Assembly: GCF_020524585.1 (NCBI RefSeq)
Contig: NZ_JAIVLK010000002.1
Coordinates: 310,001-374,000 of the forward strand
Direction of reading: 5' to 3'
DNA from: Celeribacter naphthalenivorans
GTDB lineage: Bacteria > Pseudomonadota > Alphaproteobacteria > Rhodobacterales > Rhodobacteraceae
DNA: 64,000 bases
The translations under genes and the position numbers were made by a program. Each line of letters begins with the position of its first letter. Position 1 is the first letter of the stretch. Below are positions 36,769 through 45,732 of this stretch, one piece after another. The notes under the pieces were generated by a model. The model searched no databases and was not told the DNA's origin. It was given only the letters and a program-made list of their open reading frames with translations.

Positions 36769-37671
36769 ATGGCCGCGAGCGACAGGATACGTCGTTTTTT
36801 CCGAACAGAGCAGGGGATCGGGATGCTTTTGGTGTCCCCGACGGCGCTCTATGCGCTGTTGCTTTTGGCCGTGCCCTTGATCGCGATTTTCGTGATTTCG
36901 TTCTGGACCCAGACCGGCGTGCGCGATTTCGACACCGCCTTTACGCTCGCGAATTACAAAGAAGCGCTGACCGATCCGCTCTATCGCCAGCTCATGCTGC
37001 GCTCTCTCATGGTGTCGGGGCTGGTGACTCTGATCACCGTGGTGCTGGCTTTTCCGATTGCCTATTTCGTGTCCTTCGGGGTGAAGCCGGAGCATAAATC
37101 GCTCTGGATTTTCCTGATCACCATTCCGTTCTGGACCTCTTATCTGATCCGCGTGTTCCTCTGGAAGGTGATCCTTGGCTATAACGGGGTTCTCAATTCC
37201 GGCTTGCAAGCCGTTGGGATCATTGATGAACCTCTGTCCTTCATCCTCTACAACGTGAACGCGGTGATTATCACGCTGGCCCATGCCTATGCGCCTTTCG
37301 CGATCCTGCCGATCTTTGTCGCTTTGGAGAAAATCGACCGCTCTCTCTTGGAAGCCTCCCGCGATCTGGGCGAGAGCCGGACGATGACTTTCCTGCGGGT
37401 GACCCTGCCACTGGCCGCGCCCGGCGTGGTCGCCGCCGTGTTGATCGTCTTCATCCCGACCATCGGCGACTATGTCACGCCGCGCCTTGTTGGCGGGCCG
37501 GGGGGCCTCATGATCGCCAATATGATCCAGACCCAATTCCTGCGCCTCAACAACGCGCCTTTGGGGGCCACTTTGGCGGTGCTCGCGATGCTGATCGTCG
37601 CGGTGATTGCCATTGCCTTCCTGCTCCTTGGCAACCGGGCTGCAGGTGGCAAGAAAGGAGCGCGCAAATGA
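36769..37671 (+). CDS. PotB-like ABC transporter permease (spermidine/putrescine type)
   Basis: This 300-residue permease subunit has six hydrophobic helices, starting MAASDRIRRFFRTEQGIGML. The signature SLLEASRDLGESRTMTFLRV is the EAA loop, and PLAAPGVVAAVLIVFIPTIGDYVTP is typical of PotB/PotH proteins. GGGAAGGGA supports the start at 36769; the frame is open 150 bases upstream without support. It overlaps potC by four bases. The substrate may be a polyamine or a related cationic compound. Confidence 0.85.
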   Translation: MAASDRIRRFFRTEQGIGMLLVSPTALYALLLLAVPLIAIFVISFWTQTGVRDFDTAFTLANYKEALTDPLYRQLMLRSLMVSGLVTLITVVLAFPIAYFVSFGVKPEHKSLWIFLITIPFWTSYLIRVFLWKVILGYNGVLNSGLQAVGIIDEPLSFILYNVNAVIITLAHAYAPFAILPIFVALEKIDRSLLEASRDLGESRTMTFLRVTLPLAAPGVVAAVLIVFIPTIGDYVTPRLVGGPGGLMIANMIQTQFLRLNNAPLGATLAVLAMLIVAVIAIAFLLLGNRAAGGKKGARK

Positions 37672-38465
37672 AATCGCTCAAGACCTATGCGATCCTCTAT
37701 CTGATCTTTCTCTACGCGCCGATCTTTCTGTTGCCGCTCTTCGCCTTCAACAGCTCGACGATCATCGCCTTTCCGTTGGAGAGCTTCACGACCGAGTGGT
37801 TCACCCAGCTTTTGACCCTTTCCGAGATGCATGGCGCTTTGCTCAATTCGCTCAAGATCGCCGTCACCTCCGCCGTTTTGGCGACCACTTTGGGCATTTT
37901 CGCCGCCATGGCCGTGTCGCGCTATAGCTTTCCGGGCCAAAAGGGCATCATGGGGTTCATCATGCTGCCTCTGGTGCTGCCGGAGATCATCGTCGCGGTG
38001 TCCTTGCTCATCGTCATCTTGCGCATGGGGTTGGACACGGGCGCCTGGTCGGTGATCGCGGGGCACACGCTGATTTGCACGCCCTTTGCCATCGCGATCC
38101 TGCAATCGGCCTTCGCCGCTCTGGACCCCTCGCTCGAAGAGGCGGCCTACGATCTGGGCGAAACGCCCGCCTCGACCTTCCGCCTCGTGACCTTGCCTTT
38201 GGTCATGCCAGGGATCATTTCGGCGCTGTTGATTTCCTTCACCATCTCGATGGACGAGTTCATCATTGCCTTCTTCCTGACCGGCGCCGAGCCGACTTTG
38301 CCGGTCTATCTCTTCTCCATGCTGCGGTTCCCGAAACTGCTGCCTGCGGTGATGGCTTTGGGCACGATCCTCGTCGTCCTCTCCATCCTCCTGATCACAA
38401 TCGCCGAATTTTTCCGCCGCCGGGGCGCCAAGCGCACGGGCAATGACACCGGGGGCTTTCTTTGA
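37668..38465 (+). CDS. PotC-like ABC transporter permease
   Basis: This 265-residue second permease of the polyamine-type importer has the EAA loop SLEEAAYDLGETPASTFRLV followed by PLVMPGIISALLISFTISMD, a PotC/PotI hallmark. The start overlaps the potB stop (ATGA), indicating translational coupling, and the stop is three bases before the ATPase start codon. Confidence 0.85.
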   Translation: MKSLKTYAILYLIFLYAPIFLLPLFAFNSSTIIAFPLESFTTEWFTQLLTLSEMHGALLNSLKIAVTSAVLATTLGIFAAMAVSRYSFPGQKGIMGFIMLPLVLPEIIVAVSLLIVILRMGLDTGAWSVIAGHTLICTPFAIAILQSAFAALDPSLEEAAYDLGETPASTFRLVTLPLVMPGIISALLISFTISMDEFIIAFFLTGAEPTLPVYLFSMLRFPKLLPAVMALGTILVVLSILLITIAEFFRRRGAKRTGNDTGGFL

Positions 38466-38467
38466 CT

Positions 38468-39577
38468 ATGGCTGACATGACTGCTGATAAACCTCTGATC
38501 TCTCTGCAAAACGTCAACAAGCACTATGGCGATTACCATGCGCTGAGGGGCATCAATCTCGACATCCGTCAGGGCGAGTTTTTCTCGCTTTTGGGGCCAT
38601 CGGGCTGTGGCAAGACCACATTGTTGCGCACGATTGCGGGCTTTGAGGATTACGACACCGGGTCTGTGATGATCACCGGGCGCGACATGCGCGGCGTGCC
38701 CGCGAACAAGCGTCCGACCAATATGGTGTTCCAGTCTTACGCGATTTTCCCGCATCTCTCCGTCATCGAAAACGTCGCCTTCGGCCTGCGCAAATCGAAG
38801 ATGTCGAAGACCGACAAGACGCTGGCCGCCGAGGCCGCTTTGGAGATGGTCGGCCTCAAAGGCTATGGCCACCGCGCCGCGCATGCCCTGTCCGGCGGGC
38901 AGCGCCAGCGGGTCGCCTTGGCCCGTGCACTGGTGCTGAAGCCCAAGGTTTTGCTCTTGGACGAGCCGCTCTCCGCGCTCGACCGCAAGATGCGCGAACA
39001 GATGCAGGTGGAGCTGATCAAGCTGCAACGCGAGGTGGGCATCACCTTTATTCTCGTGACCCACGATCAGGAAGAGGCGCTTGTGATGTCCGACCGGATC
39101 GCGGTGATGTTCGAGGGTGAGATCGCACAATGTGACGACCCGGAGGTGCTGTATCGCAAGCCCAATTCGAAACGCGTGGCGGATTTTATCGGGGTGATGA
39201 ATTTCCTGCCCGCGACGGTGCGCAAAGAGGGCGAGACCTACCTCGCCACGATTGCCGGGCTGGGCGAAACCGAGATCACCGAGGCGCAATGCCCGGGCGG
39301 TGTTCCTGTTGGCGAGGCCACAGTGGGCTTCCGCCCCGAGACCCTAACGCTGCTTTATGAGGGCCAAAGCGCCACCCACCGCGAAGCCCCCGCCGTGGTC
39401 GATGAGGTCGTCTATTACGGCGACATGACCTATTACGACGTGCGGTTCGAGGGTGTCGAAAAGCCGGTACGCATTTCGATGCGCAACATCTTTGGTCGCG
39501 ATGTTCTGGGCGTTGGCACGAAGGTCCGCGTCAGCTGGTCCCCGGGCGCGTTGGTGGTGTTTGATCAGAGCGCGTGA
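38468..39577 (+). CDS. PotA-like ABC transporter ATP-binding protein
   Basis: This 369-residue ATPase has Walker A GPSGCGKTT, signature LSGGQRQRVALARAL and Walker B KVLLLDEPLSALD, with a C-terminal TOBE domain (VGFRPETLTLL). Its closest type is the PotA/FbpC group. ATG 38468 is used; a TTG six bases earlier overlaps the potC stop, and an ATG at 38477 is also possible. The importer operon ends here and has no periplasmic-binding-protein gene, which must be supplied from elsewhere or may lie outside the window. Confidence 0.88.
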   Translation: MADMTADKPLISLQNVNKHYGDYHALRGINLDIRQGEFFSLLGPSGCGKTTLLRTIAGFEDYDTGSVMITGRDMRGVPANKRPTNMVFQSYAIFPHLSVIENVAFGLRKSKMSKTDKTLAAEAALEMVGLKGYGHRAAHALSGGQRQRVALARALVLKPKVLLLDEPLSALDRKMREQMQVELIKLQREVGITFILVTHDQEEALVMSDRIAVMFEGEIAQCDDPEVLYRKPNSKRVADFIGVMNFLPATVRKEGETYLATIAGLGETEITEAQCPGGVPVGEATVGFRPETLTLLYEGQSATHREAPAVVDEVVYYGDMTYYDVRFEGVEKPVRISMRNIFGRDVLGVGTKVRVSWSPGALVVFDQSA

Positions 39578-39602
39578 GGCCCGCCGCCGTCGGACGATCA
39601 TG

Positions 39603-39631
39603 TTGACCCAATGGATGTTGTCAGCGATATA
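39603..39631 (+). promoter_or_regulatory. Sigma70-type promoter of the next gene
   Basis: TTGACC (39603-39608), a 17-base spacer and GATATA (39626-39631). It is 40 bases before the start at 39672, so that gene does not depend on the pot operon. Confidence 0.6.
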
Positions 39632-39671
39632 AGTGTCGTTGATAAGGATTTCATTCAAAAGGGATTTCAGG

Positions 39672-40478
39672 ATGTGGCGGGCTTTCGGCCTATTGGCTGT
39701 ATTGGCGATGATTGCAGGTGCAGCAGGCACCCTTTGGTTCAAAACGCCGCTGAGCGATACCTTTCAAATCACGCGTCAGCTGCGGAATGTCCCGGCGCTT
39801 GAGGGGTATGAGATTGAGCTTGAATCCTGCACCTTGACGCTCTCGCACGAGAGCGTGGACGAGGATCGCAACAGTGTCAGGATCATTCGGAGCCTCCTCG
39901 ATCTGTCGCAATACGACCTCAAGAATGTGCGCATTCAAAGCCTCACCGATGGAAGCGCGATCTATAGCGCTTCGCCGCGTCGGGCCACGCCGGACATGGC
40001 GCGGGAGGCCATGCGCGTGGTCGCGCTTTTGCCCGATAGTTTTTCCAGCAAAGAGACGACGCTGACCCTCTTGGGCGAAAATGGTGCGCGTGAGGTGCAA
40101 GACACGATTGAGGCGGAGAGCCCAGAGGCTTTCAGCCTTGAAACTGTACGAGAGCTGCTGGCCAAACCGGATCAGACTTTGACCTTTTGGCTCAACAGGT
40201 TCGTTCTCATTCCAAGTGAGGGGAGCGAGCCGGAAATTCAACCGGATGCGCCGGATTTTGATCGGTTCGCGAGGTCTGTTCTCACCCTCGACCCGCCGGT
40301 CTCCACGCTTGTGATGCGGAACTATCTGTCGAAAACCGAAGACCCCACGCGGTTGTTGTCGGGGCAGGTCACGGTTTTCCCGAAACTTGATCTGCAATTC
40401 AAAACCCAAGACGACTTGATGGCCTTTGGCCAGCGTTTGGCGGGGTATCAAAGGCGCGTCTGCCCGGTCCGGCGGTAA
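39672..40478 (+). CDS. Hypothetical membrane-anchored or secreted protein
   Basis: This 268-residue protein of no family that I recognise has an N-terminal hydrophobic segment (MWRAFGLLAVLAMIAGAAGTLWF) serving as anchor or signal. The rest is soluble, beginning DTFQITRQLRNVPALEGYEI, with one early cysteine (ELESCTLTLSHE) and another near the end. AAAAGGGA eight bases before 39672 supports the start over an ATG 39 bases upstream. It has its own sigma70-type promoter. It converges on the hydrolase gene at 40494. Confidence 0.6.
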   Translation: MWRAFGLLAVLAMIAGAAGTLWFKTPLSDTFQITRQLRNVPALEGYEIELESCTLTLSHESVDEDRNSVRIIRSLLDLSQYDLKNVRIQSLTDGSAIYSASPRRATPDMAREAMRVVALLPDSFSSKETTLTLLGENGAREVQDTIEAESPEAFSLETVRELLAKPDQTLTFWLNRFVLIPSEGSEPEIQPDAPDFDRFARSVLTLDPPVSTLVMRNYLSKTEDPTRLLSGQVTVFPKLDLQFKTQDDLMAFGQRLAGYQRRVCPVRR

Positions 40479-40493
40479 GGCTGGGGGGATGGC

Positions 40494-41291
40494 TCAGCGC
40501 TGCAACGCCTTCGTCACGAAGCCCGCTACAGCCCGCTCCAGATCGGGGATTTTGCCGGTGCCGAGCGTGCGGTTCACCTCGGCGTGGCGATAGTTTGAGC
40601 CATCAAACAGGGCCGCATCCGCGCCCTTCGACCGGGCATTTGTGACGAAATTCGACATCGCCGTGGCGTGCCCGTGAGCCCCTGAGGTGATCGCCAGAAT
40701 GGGCGGTAGATTTTGGGCGAGATTGTAGGTCGGCGACAAGGCGCCCCATTGATTGCGGTCCTTGAACACACTCGCGGTGCCAAAGGGCAGGTGGCCCTGA
40801 TGGGCGCGCGCCAGCGTGATCAGATCGACCGCCCCGCTGTCATTGACGATGACGCCCGCCGGCTGCGGTCGCCAGCCCGTGAGCGCCGCCATGGCCACAA
40901 GATGCGCGCCAGCGGAATGGCCCATGACGACCGTGCGGTCGGGCTTGGCGACATTGGCAAAACACCAGTCCATCGCTTGCCGCACGGCTTTGATCTGGCC
41001 GGTGACAGGGGTTTTCGGCAGCGTCGGGTAGTCGATGGAGACGAAATCGAGGCTCATGGAATTGACCCAATCGGGTTTCGCGTCCACCGCCTTGCGCGAG
41101 CCTCTGCGCCACGATCCGCCACGGACATAGATCACCGCTCCGCGTGGGCTCGCGGCGCGGTAGATGTCCAAATCCTCTGCGCCGTAGTTCTGGGTCTCAG
41201 GCTTTCCTGCGGCCAAGGCAGGCAGAGGGCAGGCCGCGGCGAGAGCGCTCAAAAGAAGGGTGCGGCGGGACATGGGCATTTGACGTGTCAT
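40494..41291 (-). CDS. Secreted alpha/beta hydrolase (esterase/lipase type)
   Basis: This 265-residue serine hydrolase has the nucleophile elbow GHSAG (in RTVVMGHSAGAHLVAMAAL), an oxyanion-type motif VRGGSWRRGS and a likely catalytic His in NYRHAEVN. The N-terminus MSRRTLLLSALAAACPLPALA carries a twin-arginine-like signal, so export to the periplasm is expected. AGGAGAG before 41291 supports the start. The tetR gene is encoded nine bases upstream in the same direction, suggesting it controls this enzyme. The substrate is unknown. Confidence 0.78.
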   Translation of the reverse strand: MTRQMPMSRRTLLLSALAAACPLPALAAGKPETQNYGAEDLDIYRAASPRGAVIYVRGGSWRRGSRKAVDAKPDWVNSMSLDFVSIDYPTLPKTPVTGQIKAVRQAMDWCFANVAKPDRTVVMGHSAGAHLVAMAALTGWRPQPAGVIVNDSGAVDLITLARAHQGHLPFGTASVFKDRNQWGALSPTYNLAQNLPPILAITSGAHGHATAMSNFVTNARSKGADAALFDGSNYRHAEVNRTLGTGKIPDLERAVAGFVTKALQR

Positions 41292-41300
41292 CTGCTCTCC

Positions 41301-41918
41301 TCATTTGTCTTGAGGGATCAACCCCAATCCGCGCAAGTATATGCCGATTCCGGTTTCCAAAAGGTCTTCGGGCGGGAAAGGCACCCGCGCGCCGGGTGTG
41401 CCACGGGCGAACAGTTCGACCACGCCATGCGCCATGGCCCAGACATGCGCCGCGAACATCTGGGGCGGGGGGCGTTTGCCCTCCGGAATTTGTTCCGACA
41501 ATTGCGTCGCGGCGCGTTCCAACACGCCCAAGGCACGCTCGGCCACGGCGAAAAGCTCGGGCGAGCGCTGCATCGAGATGCCGCTTTCGAACATGGCGAT
41601 GTAATGGCCGGGGTAGCGGCGGGCAAAGGCCAGATAGGCGCGGCCCACCGCCTCAAAGGACGCCAGCGCCGAGGGCTGGCCGGTGTCATAGGCATAGTCG
41701 AGAAGATCGGCGAAGACCTCAAAGCCTTGCCGGGCGATCTCGGCGATCAGGTCCTCGCGGCCTTCGAAATGGCGGTACACGGCGGCGGGGGTGACGCCTG
41801 CGGTTTTGGCGGCCTCGGAAAGGGTAAAGCCCGTCGGGCCCTTTTCCTCGATCAGCTGCAAAGCCGCCTCGATCAGCGCCTGCCGCAGATTGCCGTGATG
41901 ATAGCCGCGCTTGCTCAT
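41301..41918 (-). CDS. TetR-family regulator
   Basis: This 205-residue repressor has an N-terminal helix-turn-helix (TLSEAAKTAGVTPAAVYRHF, about 33-52) and a ligand domain containing AYLAFARRYPGHYIAMFESG, which resembles the WHG-type C-terminal domain. It lies six bases after ppk2 and nine before the hydrolase gene, so the three are likely one unit. The ligand is unknown. Confidence 0.88.
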   Translation of the reverse strand: MSKRGYHHGNLRQALIEAALQLIEEKGPTGFTLSEAAKTAGVTPAAVYRHFEGREDLIAEIARQGFEVFADLLDYAYDTGQPSALASFEAVGRAYLAFARRYPGHYIAMFESGISMQRSPELFAVAERALGVLERAATQLSEQIPEGKRPPPQMFAAHVWAMAHGVVELFARGTPGARVPFPPEDLLETGIGIYLRGLGLIPQDK

Positions 41919-41924
41919 TCCGGC

Positions 41925-42824
41925 TTACTCATCCTCGTCGCCGGTGATCAACAGGCTCGGCCCATCGACAATCTTGTCGTCGATCTCGCCGATGTTGTCC
42001 GCGTTTTTGCCCTTATAGTCGATCTGACAGAGCACCGAGCGAATGGCATTGAGCCGCGCGCGATATTTGTCGTCCGAGCGGATCACGGTCCAGGGCGCAT
42101 CTTTGGAATGGCTGCGCTCCATGGTCTCGGAGATCGCCGCCGTGTAATCGTCCCAGCGTTTGAGCCCCTCGACATCGATGGAGGAGAGTTTCCACTGTTT
42201 CAGCACATCCTGTTCGCGGGCCAGAAAGCGTTTGAGCTGTTCCGCGCGACCGACGTTGAGCCAGATTTTGAAAAGCTGAATGCCCTCGGAGACCAGCATG
42301 TCCTCGAACTCAGGCAGCTGGTGAAAGAATTTTTCGCGGTCCTTGTCGGAGCAAAAGCCAAAGACCTTTTCCACCACGCCCCGGTTGTACCAGGATCGGT
42401 CGAAGAGCACGATTTCGCCTTTGGTCGGCAGGTGGTCGATGTAGCGCTGGAAATACCATTGCCCGGCCTCACGCTCGGTCGGTTTCGACAGCGCCACAAC
42501 GCGGGCGGAGCGCGGGTTCAGGTTTTCGCGGAACCGTTTGATCGTGCCGCCTTTGCCCGCCGCATCACGGCCCTCGAACACGACAACGATGCGCTTGCCG
42601 GTCTCGCGCACATCGGCGAGCATCTTGACCAGCTCGCGCTGCAACAGCTTGATTTCATCCTCATAGTCGGACTTTTTCATCCATGCGTCATAGGGGAAGG
42701 AGGGCGACAGGATCTCTTTCTTGCCGCCGTCTTCGACCGCTTTGCGGATGGATTTCGGCGCGTCTTTTTCGAAATAGCGAGAGATGGCGCCGTCAAAAGG
42801 CAGGTTTGAGGATTTATCGGTCAT
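41925..42824 (-). CDS. ppk2: Polyphosphate kinase 2
   Basis: This 299-residue PPK2-family enzyme transfers phosphate between polyphosphate and nucleotides. Walker A is GRDAAGKGG (85-93), and the Walker B-like motif [12 protein letters not shown] (137-148) and lid residues follow. The N-terminal extension ([20 protein letters not shown]) places it with single-domain class I enzymes, which act on nucleoside diphosphates. A perfect palindrome GTGTTAA-N5-TTAACAC sits 18 bases upstream of its start. The ribosome-binding site is weak. Confidence 0.93.
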   Translation of the reverse strand: MTDKSSNLPFDGAISRYFEKDAPKSIRKAVEDGGKKEILSPSFPYDAWMKKSDYEDEIKLLQRELVKMLADVRETGKRIVVVFEGRDAAGKGGTIKRFRENLNPRSARVVALSKPTEREAGQWYFQRYIDHLPTKGEIVLFDRSWYNRGVVEKVFGFCSDKDREKFFHQLPEFEDMLVSEGIQLFKIWLNVGRAEQLKRFLAREQDVLKQWKLSSIDVEGLKRWDDYTAAISETMERSHSKDAPWTVIRSDDKYRARLNAIRSVLCQIDYKGKNADNIGEIDDKIVDGPSLLITGDEDE

Positions 42825-42841
42825 GGCGCATCGCTTTTTCC

Positions 42842-42860
42842 GTGTTAATCACCTTAACAC
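42842..42860. promoter_or_regulatory. Perfect palindrome upstream of ppk2
   Basis: GTGTTAA, five bases, TTAACAC lies in the 47-base gap before ppk2. It overlaps where the promoter should be, and resembles an operator for a dimeric regulator. Confidence 0.5.
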
Positions 42861-42871
42861 TATGGGGTTTT

Positions 42872-43816
42872 TCAGGCCGGGTTGCAATGTGCACCGCCGA
42901 CGGATGTGGCGCGAGACCTGGCGCGTCTCACAGCCTCGACCACAGCCTCCGTCGCAACGTGATGCGGCATATGGCCGATGCCGTCCAGCCGCGTGAGCAC
43001 ATTGGAGGCCACTTTGGCGTCAAAGGGCAGGGCGTGGATGTGGTCGGGGACGATGACATCCGCCGTGCCATGCAGGCTTTCAATCGGCAGGGTTAGCCCC
43101 GCGTAGCGCGGCACCATGGCGGCCATTTCGGCCTTCAAGGCAATGCGTTGGCGGGCGTTCTGACGGTGACGCGGCGGGTGGATCGAATTGCGGGGCTGGA
43201 AATGGTCGGCGTAGCCCTCGGGGACGTCCTGAGGCGCGAAAACCTCAGCCAATTGTTTGGCGATGAGCCACTGCGGCGTCAGCGCATGGATCAGCTCGGA
43301 GGCCCACCAGCCGAGGACAGGTTCGGCAAGCGTCCGGTGCAACAGCGGGTGGCCGGCCTCCCAGTCATGGGACGGCGAAGAGATCAGAACCAAAGCCGCC
43401 AGATCGTCGGATTGCAGCGCCCATTCAAGCGCCACAGCACCGCCGTAGGATTGACCTAAGACGATTGCGTTGCGGCTATCGAGGGTCTGGATCGCGTCGC
43501 GCAGGACGCGGGCTTGGGCGGCGAGGCTTTCGTCTTTCATCCGGGGGCTGTGGCCAAAGCCGGGGCGGTCGACGACATAGACACAAAATTCTTGCGCCAG
43601 AGCGGGCGCGAGGCGGAAACTCATGTCATAGGTCGAGCCAGACGCGCCGTGGATCAGAACCACGGGCGGGGCGACGGTCTCGCCATAGGTCTCGACATGG
43701 ATCACTGCGCCGGAGCTGTTGTTCACCAAATCGCCCCGGCGTCGTGTCTTGATGGCGCGCAGAGGGCCGCGCCGCGCAGGCATCCCAAAGAGGTCTCCAG
43801 CCGGTCGCGGTGCCAC
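42872..43816 (-). CDS. Alpha/beta-fold hydrolase
   Basis: This 314-residue hydrolase (from the GTG) has VVLIHGASGSTYDMSF (oxyanion HG motif), nucleophile elbow GQSYGG, and a C-terminal GIGHMPHH containing the catalytic His. It has no signal peptide. GTG 43816 lies three bases after the metA stop with GGGGG upstream; ATG 43783 is the alternative and gives MPARRGPLRAIKTRRRG. It is probably co-transcribed with metA. The substrate is unknown; haloperoxidase-, esterase- and lactonase-type enzymes share this fold. Confidence 0.8.
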   Translation of the reverse strand: MAPRPAGDLFGMPARRGPLRAIKTRRRGDLVNNSSGAVIHVETYGETVAPPVVLIHGASGSTYDMSFRLAPALAQEFCVYVVDRPGFGHSPRMKDESLAAQARVLRDAIQTLDSRNAIVLGQSYGGAVALEWALQSDDLAALVLISSPSHDWEAGHPLLHRTLAEPVLGWWASELIHALTPQWLIAKQLAEVFAPQDVPEGYADHFQPRNSIHPPRHRQNARQRIALKAEMAAMVPRYAGLTLPIESLHGTADVIVPDHIHALPFDAKVASNVLTRLDGIGHMPHHVATEAVVEAVRRARSRATSVGGAHCNPA

Positions 43817-43819
43817 CGA

Positions 43820-44743
43820 TCAGCCCCCGATGTCTTCCAGACGATAGGGCGTGTCCTGATAGATCGCGTTGATCCAGTTGCCGTAGAGCAGATGCGCGTG
43901 GCTGCGCCAGCGGTTCATCGGGCGCAGCGACGGGTTGTCATCCGGGAAATAGTGTTTCGGCAGGATGATCTCTTTGCCCGCATCCACATCCCTTTGATAT
44001 TCCTCGAACAAAGTGCCCGTGTCATATTCGAAATGGTTGAAGATATAGAGCGCGCGATGCTCAGGGTCCTGCACCAGACAGGGGCCGGTTTCATCCGACC
44101 CCAAGAGCGGCACAAGACCCGGCACGGCGTCGATTTCGGATTGGCGCATCTCTGTCCAGCGGCTCACGGGGATGTAGCACAGGTCAGAGAAGCCGCGCAG
44201 ATAGGGCGAGCTGGGGGCCAGGTTTTCCTGTTGGAACAGACCGAAGGCCTTATGGTCCAGATCGTATTTCTTCACGCCGTGGAAATAGTTGATCATCGCC
44301 ATCCCACCCCAGCAGACGCCGAAGGTGGAAAACACATGGCTCTGGGTCCACTCAAACACCTCTTTGAGCTCTTCCCAATAGGTGACCGCCTCAAAAGGCA
44401 GGTGCTCGATCGGGGCGCCGGTGATGATCAACCCGTCGAATTTCTCGCCGGAGGCTTTGACCTCGGAAAACGGCCGGTAGAATTGCTCCATATGCTCGGC
44501 GGCGGTGTTTTTGGTCTGGTGCTCGCTCATGCGGATCAGCTGAAAGTCGATCTGCAAGGGCGTCGCGCCGATCAGACGGGCGAATTGGTTCTCCGTCTGG
44601 ATTTTCTTCGGCATCAGATTGAGCAGAGCGATGCGGAGTGGTCGGATTTCCTGCGACTTTGCCCGGCCTTCGCCCATGACCATGACGCCCTCGGCGGAGA
44701 GCACGTCATAGGCGGGAAGGTTTTCGGGCAAGGTGATGGGCAT
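43820..44743 (-). CDS. metA: Homoserine O-acyltransferase MetA, predicted acetyl-CoA type
   Basis: This 307-residue enzyme acylates homoserine, the first step of methionine synthesis. Catalytic C144 lies in FGVCWGG, and the His/Glu pair in FNHFEYDTG. In the specificity motif [10 protein letters not shown], residue E113 replaces the glycine found in succinyl-CoA-using E. coli MetA; a glutamate at this site is known to favour acetyl-CoA, so O-acetylhomoserine is the predicted product. AAAAGGA precedes the start. The 33-base upstream gap is too small for a SAM-II riboswitch. Confidence 0.93.
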   Translation of the reverse strand: MPITLPENLPAYDVLSAEGVMVMGEGRAKSQEIRPLRIALLNLMPKKIQTENQFARLIGATPLQIDFQLIRMSEHQTKNTAAEHMEQFYRPFSEVKASGEKFDGLIITGAPIEHLPFEAVTYWEELKEVFEWTQSHVFSTFGVCWGGMAMINYFHGVKKYDLDHKAFGLFQQENLAPSSPYLRGFSDLCYIPVSRWTEMRQSEIDAVPGLVPLLGSDETGPCLVQDPEHRALYIFNHFEYDTGTLFEEYQRDVDAGKEIILPKHYFPDDNPSLRPMNRWRSHAHLLYGNWINAIYQDTPYRLEDIGG

Positions 44744-44776
44744 TTCAGGATATCCTTTTAAGGGCAGGAAGGTAAT

Positions 44777-45664
44777 TTAGGCTTGGGCCGCGCGTTTATC
44801 AAGCGCACGTTTTTCAAGTGCGGTGGCGATGAGGGCAGAGAAGTCGTCGGGGCCGGTGATGCGTTTGACGTCTTCGTAATCGAGCGTGATGCCCCAGTTT
44901 TTCGCCATCGCCTCGTAACGCGGCTGGCGGTGGTTGAGGGCGCGGGCGTAGGTGTAGCGGATGAAATCGTCGGGGTTGACCTGATCCTCTGTGAGGCCTT
45001 TTTCCGAGAGATATTCCGCCCAGATCGCGCTCAGGAATTCGGGCTGATAGGCCATCGGTTTCGGCGCCTTGTCAAAGCGGCGGATCAGCTCTTCTGTGTG
45101 GGCCTCTGAGCCTTTGAGCCACACGAGAAGCGCGTTTTGAGAGAGCGCGCTCAGGATCGGGTCATTGGCGTCCTCGGGATCGACCCATTCACAAATCGAG
45201 CCCCCGGTGTCGCAGACGAAATGCGGGTAGTCATAGAGCGTCTGGGCGCGGGTGATGAAATGGCTGGTGTCCATCAGAGCGGCTCTTTCAGCCTCTTCGA
45301 ACAGGCTCTGACGGCGCTGGAACTCTGCGATTGGGATGCCGCCCTGCGCCTCTGATCCGGGTTTGCCGAGGAAATAGGAAACAGGCGCGAGGTTGTCGAA
45401 GGTGATGTTCGACTTGATATAGATGCTGTCCGACAGGAATTGTTCGCGCAGGAACGGCTCGCGCATGGCGACTTTTTTCAGATTGTCGTCAATGGCTTCG
45501 CCCAGATACCGCGTGCCGATGCGGTAGTCGATGGAGTAGTGATACCACGCGCCCGTGTCGCGCAGCATGTTGGAGATCACGGTTTTTCCGAGACCCGACA
45601 TGCCGAAAAGGATGAGGCGTTTGTGAGCCGCGCCCTGCCACTCTGCCGCTGTGTCGTAATGCAT
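44777..45664 (-). CDS. P-loop ATPase/kinase-like protein of unknown function
   Basis: This 295-residue protein has a P-loop close to the N-terminus (LILFGMSGLGKTVISNML, about residues 16-33). It continues WYHYSIDYRIGTRYLGEAID, with several conserved-looking aromatic and acidic stretches (DYPHFVCDTGGSICEWVDPE). The layout suggests a small-molecule kinase or nucleotide-dependent enzyme rather than an ABC or AAA protein. I do not recognise the family. AGGAAC before 45664 supports the start; the frame stays open for 162 codons upstream. It is followed by metA after 33 bases, so a shared transcript is likely. Confidence 0.7.
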   Translation of the reverse strand: MHYDTAAEWQGAAHKRLILFGMSGLGKTVISNMLRDTGAWYHYSIDYRIGTRYLGEAIDDNLKKVAMREPFLREQFLSDSIYIKSNITFDNLAPVSYFLGKPGSEAQGGIPIAEFQRRQSLFEEAERAALMDTSHFITRAQTLYDYPHFVCDTGGSICEWVDPEDANDPILSALSQNALLVWLKGSEAHTEELIRRFDKAPKPMAYQPEFLSAIWAEYLSEKGLTEDQVNPDDFIRYTYARALNHRQPRYEAMAKNWGITLDYEDVKRITGPDDFSALIATALEKRALDKRAAQA

Positions 45665-45732
45665 CTGTCTGTTCCTGTTGGTCTCGCCCTGTCGGTCGCG
45701 GTGGTGCCATGCCGCGCGCGGCCTCGCAAGTG

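Noticed and set aside
40713-42809. A long plus-strand frame across the hydrolase, tetR and ppk2 genes
   Set aside because: It crosses three well-supported minus-strand genes and has no recognisable domain.
44744-44776. SAM-II riboswitch upstream of metA
   Set aside because: Only 33 bases separate metA from the upstream gene, too few for the aptamer, and no matching core is seen.
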